A program made the position numbers and the translations under genes. The notes beneath the pieces are model-generated. The model searched no databases. It was not told where the DNA came from and saw nothing but the letters and a program-made list of their open reading frames with translations. A stretch of 64,000 bases of DNA, taken from contig NZ_SNWR01000002.1 of NCBI RefSeq assembly GCF_004362215.1, positions 2,418,001 to 2,482,000 of the forward strand, read 5' to 3'. This stretch comes from Paractinoplanes brasiliensis (GTDB lineage: Bacteria > Actinomycetota > Actinomycetes > Mycobacteriales > Micromonosporaceae). Positions 33,185-41,593 of this stretch are shown piece by piece. Every line of letters starts with the position of its first letter. Position 1 is the first letter of the stretch.

Positions 33185-34555
33185 ATGTCCAGATTCACCC
33201 TGACCCGGCCACGCCGGGCTGCCCTGCTGGCCACGCTCAGCGCCGCGGCGTTGACCGCGTCCGGCCTCGTCTTCGCCGGCGCCGCAGACGCGGGCACAAC
33301 CCTGGGCGCGTCGGCTGCCGAGAAGGGCCGCTACTTCGGCGCCGCCATCGCCGGCGGCCGGCTCGGCGACTCGACCTACACGCGGATCCTTCGCACCGAG
33401 TTCAACTCGGTCACCGCCGAGAACGAGATGAAGTGGGACGCCACCGAGCCGCAGCAGGGCCAGTTCAACTACACCAACGGTGACCGCATCCTCAACGAGG
33501 GCCTGTCCAACGGGTCGAAGGTGCGCGGGCACGCCCTGCTGTGGCACAACCAGGAGCCGCAGTGGGCCCGGTCGATGGAGGGCAGCGCGCTGCGCAACGC
33601 CGCCATCAACCACGTCACCCAGGTCGCCACGCACTACAAAGGCAAGATCCATTCCTGGGACGTGGTGAACGAGGCCTTCGCCGACGGCGGCAGCGGTGGC
33701 CGGCGTGACTCGAACCTGCAGCGCACCGGCAACGACTGGATCGAGGCCGCCTTCCGCGCCGCGCGCAACGCCGACCCGGGCGCCAAGCTCTGCTACAACG
33801 ACTACAACACCGACGGCATCAACGCGAAGTCGACGGGCATTTACAACATGGTCCGCGACTTCAAGTCCCGCGGGGTCCCGATCGACTGCGTCGGCTTCCA
33901 GTCGCACCTGGGCACCACGATCGACTCGACCTACCAGGCCAACCTGCAGCGCTTCGCCGACCTGGGCGTGGACGTGCAGATCACCGAGCTCGACGTCGCG
34001 CAGGGCGGCAACCAGGCCAACATCTACGCCGCCGTGACCCGGGCCTGCCTGGCGGTTTCCCGTTGTACGGGCATCACCGTGTGGGGCATCCGCGACACCG
34101 ACTCGTGGCGCACCGGCGAGAACCCGCTGCTCTTCGACGGCAGCGGCAACAAGAAGGCCGCGTACACGGCGGTTCTGAACGCCCTCAACGCGGGCGGCAC
34201 AACCACGCCGCCGACGACGCCTCCGACGACGCCGCCGTCCACGCCCACCACCCCTCCGCCGTCGGGCTCGTGCAGCGCCACGGTGACGCTCAACTCCTGG
34301 AACGGCGGCTTCGTGGCCAACGTACGGGTCAACGCCGGCTCGTCCGCGCTCAACGGCTGGACGATCCGCGTGACCCTGCCGTCGGGCAGCGCGGTCACCA
34401 GCACCTGGAGTGCCACCGCGTCGGGCAGCTCGGGCACGGTGAACTTCCGCAACGTGGACTACAACCGGCAGATCCCGGCCGGCGGCAACACCGAGTTCGG
34501 CTTCCAGGGCACCGGCGCCGGCCCGACGGCCACCCCGGTCTGCACGGCGGGCTGA
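33185..34555 (+). CDS. Secreted GH10 endo-beta-1,4-xylanase with C-terminal CBM2
   Basis: A 456-residue secreted enzyme. The signal peptide ends near FAGAADA. The GH10 barrel (about 38-344) has the acid/base Glu163 in WDVVNEAF and the nucleophile Glu268 in ITELDV. A Thr/Pro linker leads to a CBM2 (SCSATVTLNSWNGGFVANVR). It hydrolyses xylan backbone outside the cell. Start 33185 follows AAAGGGAGA. The promoter holds a perfect CebR-type operator. A hairpin terminator follows the stop. Confidence 0.95.
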   Translation: MSRFTLTRPRRAALLATLSAAALTASGLVFAGAADAGTTLGASAAEKGRYFGAAIAGGRLGDSTYTRILRTEFNSVTAENEMKWDATEPQQGQFNYTNGDRILNEGLSNGSKVRGHALLWHNQEPQWARSMEGSALRNAAINHVTQVATHYKGKIHSWDVVNEAFADGGSGGRRDSNLQRTGNDWIEAAFRAARNADPGAKLCYNDYNTDGINAKSTGIYNMVRDFKSRGVPIDCVGFQSHLGTTIDSTYQANLQRFADLGVDVQITELDVAQGGNQANIYAAVTRACLAVSRCTGITVWGIRDTDSWRTGENPLLFDGSGNKKAAYTAVLNALNAGGTTTPPTTPPTTPPSTPTTPPPSGSCSATVTLNSWNGGFVANVRVNAGSSALNGWTIRVTLPSGSAVTSTWSATASGSSGTVNFRNVDYNRQIPAGGNTEFGFQGTGAGPTATPVCTAG

Positions 34556-34592
34556 CAACCGGACGAACGGCCGGCAGCACGAAGGCCGAGAA

Positions 34593-34632
34593 CCGGCGGC
34601 CGTCGCGATCGTGGGGTCGCGGCGGCCGCCGG
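34593..34632 (+). terminator. Hairpin terminator after GH10
   Basis: 16-base arms CCGGCGGCCGTCGCGA (34593-34608) and 34617-34632 pair with one mismatch around an 8-base loop, 37 bases after the GH10 stop. Confidence 0.7.
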
Positions 34633-34800
34633 CGTTCCCGGCCTCGGCCCCGCACGGGCCTGTCGGTGAACGTTCACAGCATCATCTCTCCCCCTCGGCA
34701 ACTTCCGCAACACGAGAAAAAGCCGCCTGAAAAACTGTTACGGCGATCGATTTCAAACCGCCCCGACATCCGGATACGTCAACATCTTGAGCATCGCGAA

Positions 34801-34881
34801 ACGTTCTGGCAACATCGGCGGCACCCCCTGTTTCTCTCCGCAACGCTCTTCCGATGGCCCAAGTTTGTGAACGATCACATC
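34801..34881. promoter_or_regulatory. Two-part promoter element shared with the GH127 gene
   Basis: ACGTTCTGGCAACATCGGCG (34801-34820) and TTTGTGAACGATCACATC (34864-34881) lie upstream of the CBM13-GH43 gene. The first is identical to 39205-39224; the second differs from 39235-39252 at one base. TGTGA/TCACA around ACGA makes the second box palindromic, as for a LacI-family site. Confidence 0.8.
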
Positions 34882-34903
34882 GGACGCTGAAGGAGCATCC
34901 CCC

Positions 34904-36943
34904 ATGCGACTACGACTGCCCGCCCTCGTCGCGGCCGTCATCACCGGCGCCGCGGTGCTGCTCAGCGCCCCGAGCGCCGAGGCGGCCACGGTGGACACGA
35001 ACGCCTCGTACGTGCTGATCAACCGGAACAGCGGCAAGGCCCTGGACGTCTACAACCTGGCCACCACCGACGGCGCCCGCATCACCCAATGGGCCCGCAA
35101 CGACGGCAACCAGCAGCAATGGCAGTTCGTCGACTCCGGCGGCGGCTACTACCGCATCAAGTCCAAGCTCTCCGGCAAGGTCCTCGACGTCGCCGGCGCC
35201 TCCACCACCAACGGCGCCGCCATCAACCAGTGGACCGACAACAACTCCACCAACCAGCAGTTCCGCCTCGCCGACTCCGACGGCGGCTACGTCCGCCTCA
35301 TCGCCCGGCACAGCAACAAAGCCGTCGAAGTGCAAGGCGCCTCAACCACCGACGGCGCCAACGTCGTGCAGTACGACGACTGGGGCGGCGCCAACCAGCA
35401 ATGGCAGCTCGTCCGCGTCGGCGGCGGCACGACCACACCGCCGGCCGGGACCTTCAGCAACCCCGTGGTGTGGCAGGACTTCGCCGACGGCGACATCATC
35501 CGGGTCGGGGACGCGTACTACTACTCGGCGTCGAACATGCACTACTCCCCCGGCGCGCCCATCCTGCGCTCGTACGACCTGGTCAACTGGGAGTACGCCG
35601 GGCACTCGGTGCCACGACTCGACTTCGACTCCTCCGCGTACGACCTCAGCGGCTCACGGGCGTACGTGAAAGGGGTCTTCGCCTCGACGCTGAACTATCG
35701 CCGCAGCAACAGCACGTACTACTGGATCGGCTGCATCGAGTACAACCGCACGTACGTCTACACAGCGTCCGCGGTCGACGGCACGTGGCAGAAGCGTTCC
35801 CGGATCAACAACTGCTACTACGACGCCGGGCTGCTCATCGACGACAACGACACCATGTACGTGGCGTACGGGAACACCAGCATCAGCGTCGCCCAGCTGT
35901 CGGCCGACGGTCTGAGCCAGGTCCGCGCCCAGCAGGTGTTCCAGACCCCGTCCAGTGTCGGCACTCTCGAGGGCGCCCGGTTCTACAAGCGCAACGGCTA
36001 CTACTACATCTGGCTGACCCGCCCGGCGAACGGTCAGTACGTGCTGCGGTCGACCAGCCCGTTCGGCCCGTACGAGATGCGTCAGGTGCTGCTGAACCTG
36101 CCCGGCCCCATCTCGGGTGGCGGGGTGCCGCACCAGGGCGGTCTGGTGCAGACGCAGGCCGGCGACTGGTACTACATGTCCTTCGTCGACGCGTACCCGG
36201 GCGGACGGGTGCCCGCGCTGGCGCCGATCAGCTGGAGCTCCGACGGCTGGCCCGTGCTGCAGACCGTCAACGGCGCGTGGGGCGCCACCTACCCGAAGCC
36301 GAACATCACGACCTCGAAGACCGTGCAGTCGATGCTGCCGGACGAGACCTTCGGCGGATCCACGCTCGGGCCGCGCTGGGAGTGGAACCACAACCCGGAC
36401 AACTCCCGGTGGTCGCTGAGCAACGGGCTGCGGTTGCAGACCGCGACCGTCACCAACGACCTGTACAACGCCCGCAACACGCTCACCCACCGGATCCAGG
36501 GGCCCTCGTCGACCGCCACCGTCGAGCTCGACTACAGCACCATGCGCGACGGCGACCGGTCCGGCCTGGCGATGCTGCGCGACACGTCGGCCTGGGTCGG
36601 CGTGCGGCGTGACAACGGCCAGACCCGGGTCGTGATGACCAACGGGCTCACCATGGGCACCAACTGGGTCACCACCGGAACCGGCTCGGAGGCGGCGAGC
36701 GCCGCGGTCTCCGGCGGACGGATCTGGCTGCGCGCCCAGGCCGACGTCCGGCCCGGCTCCGGACGGCAGGCCACCTTCTCGTACAGCACCGACGGCGTGA
36801 ACTTCACCCGGCTCGGGCCGGGCCTCACGCTCAACAGCGCCTGGCAGTTCTTCCCGGGCTACCGCTTCGCGATGTTCAACTACGCCACCCAGGCGCTCGG
36901 CGGAGCGGTGACCGTCAAACGGTTCACCATGACCACCCCCTAG
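34904..36943 (+). CDS. Secreted CBM13 (ricin-type) + GH43-like arabinan/xylan-active enzyme
   Basis: A 679-residue secreted protein. A signal peptide (AVITGAAVLLSAPSAEAA) is followed by a ricin-B type CBM13 of three units (NSGKALDVYNLATTDGARIT, GKVLDVAGASTTNGAAINQW, NKAVEVQGASTTDGANVVQY). A GH43-like five-blade propeller begins at about residue 185 (NPVVWQDFADGDIIRVGDAY, the Asp base) and ends near 480. A C-terminal concanavalin-like domain (about 490-679, DETFGGSTLGPRWEWNHNPD) is typical of beta-xylosidase/arabinosidase members. The DNA of the CBM13 is nearly identical to that of the next gene, 32 bases downstream, with which it forms an operon. Confidence 0.88.
   Translation: MRLRLPALVAAVITGAAVLLSAPSAEAATVDTNASYVLINRNSGKALDVYNLATTDGARITQWARNDGNQQQWQFVDSGGGYYRIKSKLSGKVLDVAGASTTNGAAINQWTDNNSTNQQFRLADSDGGYVRLIARHSNKAVEVQGASTTDGANVVQYDDWGGANQQWQLVRVGGGTTTPPAGTFSNPVVWQDFADGDIIRVGDAYYYSASNMHYSPGAPILRSYDLVNWEYAGHSVPRLDFDSSAYDLSGSRAYVKGVFASTLNYRRSNSTYYWIGCIEYNRTYVYTASAVDGTWQKRSRINNCYYDAGLLIDDNDTMYVAYGNTSISVAQLSADGLSQVRAQQVFQTPSSVGTLEGARFYKRNGYYYIWLTRPANGQYVLRSTSPFGPYEMRQVLLNLPGPISGGGVPHQGGLVQTQAGDWYYMSFVDAYPGGRVPALAPISWSSDGWPVLQTVNGAWGATYPKPNITTSKTVQSMLPDETFGGSTLGPRWEWNHNPDNSRWSLSNGLRLQTATVTNDLYNARNTLTHRIQGPSSTATVELDYSTMRDGDRSGLAMLRDTSAWVGVRRDNGQTRVVMTNGLTMGTNWVTTGTGSEAASAAVSGGRIWLRAQADVRPGSGRQATFSYSTDGVNFTRLGPGLTLNSAWQFFPGYRFAMFNYATQALGGAVTVKRFTMTTP
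35003..35409 (+). repeat. 407-bp direct repeat, copy 1 (CBM13 coding)
   Basis: Matches 37078-37484 with one difference seen (G at 35044, C at 37119). Sequence outside the block diverges immediately, including the signal peptides and catalytic domains. Confidence 0.92.
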
Positions 36944-36975
36944 TTCCCGTCCCCTTTCCCTCGAAGGAGCACCTC

Positions 36976-38439
36976 ATGTCCCGACGACGATGGCTCGCGG
37001 CGGTATTCGCCGCGGCCACCACGCTCGCCGTGGCCGTCAACGTTCCGGCTGCCTCGGCCGCGACCGTCGACACCAGCGCCTCGTACGTGCTGATCAACCG
37101 GAACAGCGGCAAGGCCCTCGACGTCTACAACCTGGCCACCACCGACGGCGCCCGCATCACCCAATGGGCCCGCAACGACGGCAACCAGCAGCAATGGCAG
37201 TTCGTCGACTCCGGCGGCGGCTACTACCGCATCAAGTCCAAGCTCTCCGGCAAGGTCCTCGACGTCGCCGGCGCCTCCACCACCAACGGCGCCGCCATCA
37301 ACCAGTGGACCGACAACAACTCCACCAACCAGCAGTTCCGCCTCGCCGACTCCGACGGCGGCTACGTCCGCCTCATCGCCCGGCACAGCAACAAAGCCGT
37401 CGAAGTGCAAGGCGCCTCAACCACCGACGGCGCCAACGTCGTGCAGTACGACGACTGGGGCGGCGCCAACCAGCAATGGCAGCTGGCCCGGGTGGGTAGC
37501 TCGGACCCCGGAAATCCCGGCACGTGCACGCTTCCGTCGTCGTATCGCTGGTCGTCGACCGGTCCGCTGGCGCAGCCGAAGTCCGGCTGGGCGTCCCTGA
37601 AGGACTTCACCATCGCGCCCTACCAGGGCAAACAGCTGGTGTACGCCACCACCCACAGCAGCAGCGCCACCGGCGGCTGGGGTTCGATGAACTTCGGCCT
37701 GGTCGACAACCTCAACCAGCTCGGCTCGGCCAGCCAGAACACCATGAGCCAAGGCACCGTCGCGCCGTCGCTGTTCTACTTCGCGCCGAAGAACATCTGG
37801 ATCCTCGCCCACCAGTGGGGTCCGACATCCTTCTCGTACCGCACCTCGACCAACCCGGCCAACGCCAACGGCTGGTCGGCCCCGCAGCCCCTGTCGACCG
37901 CGTCGATCACCGGCTCCAGCACCGGTGTGATCGACCAGACGATCATCGGCGACGACCAGAACATGTACCTGTTCTTCGCCGGCGACAACGGCAAGATCTA
38001 CCGCCAGATCATGCCGATCGGGAACTTCCCGGGCAGCTTCGGCTCCAACTACACGACGATCATGAGCGACACCTCGGAGAATCTGTTCGAGGCGCCGCAG
38101 GTCTACAAGGTGCAGGGCCAGAACCAGTACCTGATGATCGTCGAGGCCCGGACCAGCTCCTGGGAGCGCTACTTCCGCTCGTTCACGGCGACCAGCCTGA
38201 GCGGCACCTGGACCCCGAACGCGACGACCTACAGCAACCCCTTCGCGGGCAAGGCCAACAGCGGCGCCACCTGGACCAACGACATCAGCCACGGCGAACT
38301 CCTGCGCACCAGCGCCGACCAAACCATGACCATCGACCCCTGCAACCTCCAACTGCTCTACCAAGGCCGCTCACCCAGCTCCGGCGGCGACTACGGCCTG
38401 CTGCCCTACCGGCCCGGCCTGCTCACCCGCCAACGCTGA
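36976..38439 (+). CDS. Secreted CBM13 + GH62 alpha-L-arabinofuranosidase
   Basis: A 487-residue secreted enzyme. A signal peptide ends near VPAASAA. The CBM13 (about 30-170) copies that of the upstream gene almost base for base. The GH62 domain (about 178-487) has CTLPSSYRWSSTGPL, TGVIDQTIIGDDQNM and LFEAPQVYKV. The catalytic domain parallels the GH62 of 20801-22195, but the binding module differs (CBM13 instead of CBM2), so the two target different parts of the wall. Its last 186 bases are identical to the other GH62 gene. Start 36976 follows GAAGGAGCACCTC. Confidence 0.95.
   Translation: MSRRRWLAAVFAAATTLAVAVNVPAASAATVDTSASYVLINRNSGKALDVYNLATTDGARITQWARNDGNQQQWQFVDSGGGYYRIKSKLSGKVLDVAGASTTNGAAINQWTDNNSTNQQFRLADSDGGYVRLIARHSNKAVEVQGASTTDGANVVQYDDWGGANQQWQLARVGSSDPGNPGTCTLPSSYRWSSTGPLAQPKSGWASLKDFTIAPYQGKQLVYATTHSSSATGGWGSMNFGLVDNLNQLGSASQNTMSQGTVAPSLFYFAPKNIWILAHQWGPTSFSYRTSTNPANANGWSAPQPLSTASITGSSTGVIDQTIIGDDQNMYLFFAGDNGKIYRQIMPIGNFPGSFGSNYTTIMSDTSENLFEAPQVYKVQGQNQYLMIVEARTSSWERYFRSFTATSLSGTWTPNATTYSNPFAGKANSGATWTNDISHGELLRTSADQTMTIDPCNLQLLYQGRSPSSGGDYGLLPYRPGLLTRQR
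37078..37484 (+). repeat. 407-bp direct repeat, copy 2 (CBM13 coding)
   Basis: Second copy of the block at 35003-35409, offset by 2075 bases. Recombination between the copies would delete the GH43 domain and place GH62 behind the upstream signal peptide. Confidence 0.92.
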
Positions 38440-38463
38440 CCCCCCACCCGCTGCTGCCCGCCG
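38254..38463 (+). repeat. 210-bp identical inverted repeat, copy 2
   Basis: Identical to the reverse complement of 20777-20986. Covers the last 62 codons of GH62, its stop and the left arm of the terminator. Confidence 0.92.
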
Positions 38464-38485
38464 CCCATCACCGGCGGGCAGCAGC
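38450..38485 (+). terminator. Hairpin terminator after GH62
   Basis: GCTGCTGCCCGCCG (38450-38463) pairs perfectly with 38472-38485 across an 8-base loop. The left arm is inside the 210-bp repeat shared with the other GH62 gene; the right arm is outside it. Confidence 0.85.
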
Positions 38486-38513
38486 GCGCACAGGGAACTG
38501 GCATTCTGCGGAC

Positions 38514-39152
38514 GTGTTCCTGACGATCGCCGGATCCAGTTGTTCGGGGAAGACCACCGCGGTCCGGGCGTGCGCCCAGATCGACGGGCTGGTCGTGCAC
38601 GACTTCGACGAGATCGGCGTACCGTCCGGCGCGGACGTGGTCTGGCGTCAGCGCAGCCTCCAGGAGTGGATCCGTCGGGCGCTGCGCCTGCAGGCCGACG
38701 GGCTCGACATGCTCCTGACCGGGCAGTCGCCGCTGGGCGAGGTTCTGGCGTGCCCGTCGGCGGTCGAGCTCGACGCGATCGCGGCCTGCCTGCTGGATGT
38801 CGACGACCAGGTACGACGGCAGCGGCTCGAACGGCGTGACCCCGGGAAGTGGGACGCGGAGGCCACCCGGAAGTTCATCGGGTGGGCGCGGTGGCATCGC
38901 GGGCACGCCGCCGATCCTCGCCATCTGCCCGAGGCCATCACCGCGGCCGGCGACGAGCGGATGAGATGGGACCGCTGGAGCGGCTGGACGGCCGGGGATC
39001 CTCGCTGGAACGTGCGGGTCATCGACACGACCGGTCGATCCGTCGACCAGTCGGCGGCCGGCATCCGGCAGTGGGTGAACGACGCACGCGCCGACTTCGC
39101 CGCGGGCCGCCTCGCCCTCCATCACGGCGCCTGGGCCGCACACCGACGTTAA
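38514..39152 (+). CDS. P-loop kinase-like ATPase
   Basis: A 212-residue soluble protein with Walker A GSSCSGKTT near residue 8, an early acidic motif HDFDEIGVP, and a Trp/Arg-rich C-terminal half (FIGWARWHRGHAADPRHLP). It resembles small AAA_18/nucleoside-kinase-like proteins. The GTG at 38514 is used because VFLTIAGSS starts the P-loop strand; the region before it is the GH62 terminator. The phosphate acceptor is unknown. Its place among glycosidase genes may be incidental. Confidence 0.7.
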   Translation: MFLTIAGSSCSGKTTAVRACAQIDGLVVHDFDEIGVPSGADVVWRQRSLQEWIRRALRLQADGLDMLLTGQSPLGEVLACPSAVELDAIAACLLDVDDQVRRQRLERRDPGKWDAEATRKFIGWARWHRGHAADPRHLPEAITAAGDERMRWDRWSGWTAGDPRWNVRVIDTTGRSVDQSAAGIRQWVNDARADFAAGRLALHHGAWAAHRR

Positions 39153-39204
39153 CGCTCACAGTACCGATCCCATCCGAGCCAATCGGTGGGTTGAATGGCG
39201 CGAT

Positions 39205-39252
39205 ACGTTCTGGCAACATCGGCGACATCCCCATTTTGTTAACGATCACATC
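39205..39252. promoter_or_regulatory. Two-part promoter element of GH127
   Basis: ACGTTCTGGCAACATCGGCG (39205-39224) and TTTGTTAACGATCACATC (39235-39252) repeat the elements in front of the CBM13-GH43 gene, but with 10 bases between them instead of 43. The second box ends 15 bases before the start codon. Confidence 0.8.
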
Positions 39253-39267
39253 CCCCGGGAGATCGAC

Positions 39268-41589
39268 ATGCCTACCCCCTCGTTCAGCCGGCGCCGCCTC
39301 CTGCAAGCCACCGGAGTCGCGGGACTCGCCACTGCCGCCGGTGCGACCGTTCTCGATCAGCGTCCCGCCGCCGCCGCGGTCGTGCCGCCGGCCCGGCCCG
39401 ACATCGGCGCGGCCGCGTTCGCCTTCGAGCCCGGCCAGGTGCGCCTGACCACCGGCCGGTTCCTCGACAACCAGAACCGGACCCTGAACTACCTGCGGTT
39501 CGTCGACGTCAACCGCCTGCTCTACGTGTTCCGCGCCAACCACCGGCTCTCCACCGGCGGCGCCACCGCGAACGGGGGCTGGGACGCGCCGAGCTTCCCG
39601 TTCCGCTCGCACATGCAGGGCCACTTCCTGACCGCGTGGGCCCAGGCGTACGCCGTGCTGGGCGACACCACCTGCCGGGACAAGGCGAACCTGATGGTGG
39701 CCGAGCTGGCCAAGTGCCAGGCCAACAACGCGGCCGCCGGCTTCGGCACGGGTTACCTGTCGGGCTTCCCGGAGTCGGACTTCACCGCCCTGGAGGCGCG
39801 CACGCTGAGCAACGGCAACGTGCCGTACTACTGCATCCACAAGACGCTGACCGGCCTGCTCGACGTGTGGCGGCTGACCGGCAACACCCAGGCCCGGACC
39901 GTGCTGCTGGCGCTGGCCGGGTGGGTCGACACCCGTACGGGCCGGTTGAGCTCGAGCCAGATGCAGGCGATGCTGGGCACCGAGTTCGGCGGGATGAACG
40001 AGGTGCTGACCGACATCTATCAGCAGACCGGTGACGCGCGCTGGCTGGCGGTGGCGCAACGGTTCGACCACGCGGCCGTGTTCAGCCCCCTCGCAGCCGG
40101 TTCCGACCAGCTCAACGGGCTGCACGCCAACACGCAGGTGCCGAAGTGGATCGGCGCGGCCCGCGAGTACAAGGCGACCGGCACGACCCGCTATCGCGAC
40201 ATCGCGACCAACGCCTGGAACTTCACCACCCGGGCCCACACGTACGTGATCGGCGGCAACAGCCAGGCCGAGCACTTCCGGCCCCCGAACGCGATCGCGG
40301 GTTACCTGAGCAACGACACCTGCGAGCACTGCAACACCCACAACATGCTCAAGCTGACCCGGGAGCTGTGGCTGCTGGACCCGGGCAACGCCGGCTACTT
40401 CGACTACTACGAGCGGGCGCTGCTCAACCACCTGATCGGCGCGCAGAACCCGGCCGACAGCCACGGCGGCATCACGTACTTCACGCCGCTGCGCCCGGGC
40501 GGCCGGCGTGGGGTCGGCCCGGCGTGGGGCGGCGGCACCTGGTCGACCGACTACAACTCGTTCTGGTGCTGCCAGGGCACCGGGCTCGAGACCAACACGA
40601 AGCTGATGGACTCGATCTACTTCTACTCCGGCACGACGCTGACCGTGAACCTGTTCGTGCCGTCGACGCTGACCTGGGCCCAGCGCGGCATCACGGTCAC
40701 CCAGTCCACCACCTACCCGGCCGGTGACACGACCACCCTGACACTGTCGGGCTCGATGAGCGGTTCCTGGAGCATTCGCGTCCGCATCCCCGCCTGGACG
40801 CAGAACCCCGTGCTCAGCGTCAACGGCGCGGCGCAGAACGTCACCGCCACCCCGGGCAGCTACGCAACCATCACCCGTACGTGGGCCGCCGGTGACACCC
40901 TCACGGTCAAGCTCCCGATGCGCGTGATCATGCAGGCCGCCAACGACAATCCCGGTGTTCAGGCCATCACGTACGGGCCGGCGGTGCTCTGCGGCAACTA
41001 CGGCAACACGGCCCTGAACGCGCTGCCGTCACTCAACGTCGCGTCGATCACCCGCACGAGCTCGTCGAGCCTCGCCTTCACCGCCACCGCCAACGGCTCG
41101 ACGGTCAACCTCGGGCCGTTCCACGACGCGCACGGCTACAACTACACGGTCTACTGGAACGCCGGCGGCGACACGGGCGCCTCGGTGAAGCTGGTGAACG
41201 CGGGAACCGGGTTGGTGCTCGGCATCAAGGACATGTCGACCGCCGACGGCGGGCTGGCCGTGGTGTGGGGCGACACCGGAACCGCCGACCACCAGTGGGT
41301 GCGGGTGACCGACGGTTCGGCCGTACGGTTCCGCAACGTCAACAGCGGCAAGGTGCTGGGCGTCGAGAACATGTCGACGGCCGACAACGCGCGGGTGCTG
41401 CAGTGGTCGGACACCGGCACGGCCGACCACCGCTGGACCCTGGTCGACAACGGCAACGGCACGTACCGGATCCGCAACGTCAACAGCGGCAAGGTCCTGG
41501 CGATCCTCAACGGCTCGAGCACGTGGGGCACGCAGGTGGTGCAGGACTCCGACAACGGCAGCGCCGACAACAACTGGCGTCTGGTCTGA
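39268..41589 (+). CDS. Secreted GH127 beta-L-arabinofuranosidase with C-terminal CBM13
   Basis: A 773-residue protein with a twin-arginine signal (FSRRRLLQATGVAGLATAAG), so it is exported folded. The catalytic domain carries the GH127 zinc-cysteine site: Glu and Cys in CEHCNTHNMLKLTRELW and the CysCys pair in NSFWCCQGTGLE, where the first Cys is the nucleophile in characterised HypBA1. The C-terminus is a ricin-type CBM13 (about 630-773, LVNAGTGLVLGIKDMSTADG repeats). GH127 enzymes release beta-linked arabinofuranose from plant glycoproteins and arabinans. It shares a two-part promoter element with the GH43-GH62 operon. Confidence 0.92.
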   Translation: MPTPSFSRRRLLQATGVAGLATAAGATVLDQRPAAAAVVPPARPDIGAAAFAFEPGQVRLTTGRFLDNQNRTLNYLRFVDVNRLLYVFRANHRLSTGGATANGGWDAPSFPFRSHMQGHFLTAWAQAYAVLGDTTCRDKANLMVAELAKCQANNAAAGFGTGYLSGFPESDFTALEARTLSNGNVPYYCIHKTLTGLLDVWRLTGNTQARTVLLALAGWVDTRTGRLSSSQMQAMLGTEFGGMNEVLTDIYQQTGDARWLAVAQRFDHAAVFSPLAAGSDQLNGLHANTQVPKWIGAAREYKATGTTRYRDIATNAWNFTTRAHTYVIGGNSQAEHFRPPNAIAGYLSNDTCEHCNTHNMLKLTRELWLLDPGNAGYFDYYERALLNHLIGAQNPADSHGGITYFTPLRPGGRRGVGPAWGGGTWSTDYNSFWCCQGTGLETNTKLMDSIYFYSGTTLTVNLFVPSTLTWAQRGITVTQSTTYPAGDTTTLTLSGSMSGSWSIRVRIPAWTQNPVLSVNGAAQNVTATPGSYATITRTWAAGDTLTVKLPMRVIMQAANDNPGVQAITYGPAVLCGNYGNTALNALPSLNVASITRTSSSSLAFTATANGSTVNLGPFHDAHGYNYTVYWNAGGDTGASVKLVNAGTGLVLGIKDMSTADGGLAVVWGDTGTADHQWVRVTDGSAVRFRNVNSGKVLGVENMSTADNARVLQWSDTGTADHRWTLVDNGNGTYRIRNVNSGKVLAILNGSSTWGTQVVQDSDNGSADNNWRLV

Positions 41590-41593
41590 CCCG

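Noticed and set aside
20777..38463. Inverted repeats as ends of a composite transposon
   Set aside because: The repeats are coding 3' ends of GH62 genes and no transposase or target duplication is visible. Gene conversion explains them better.
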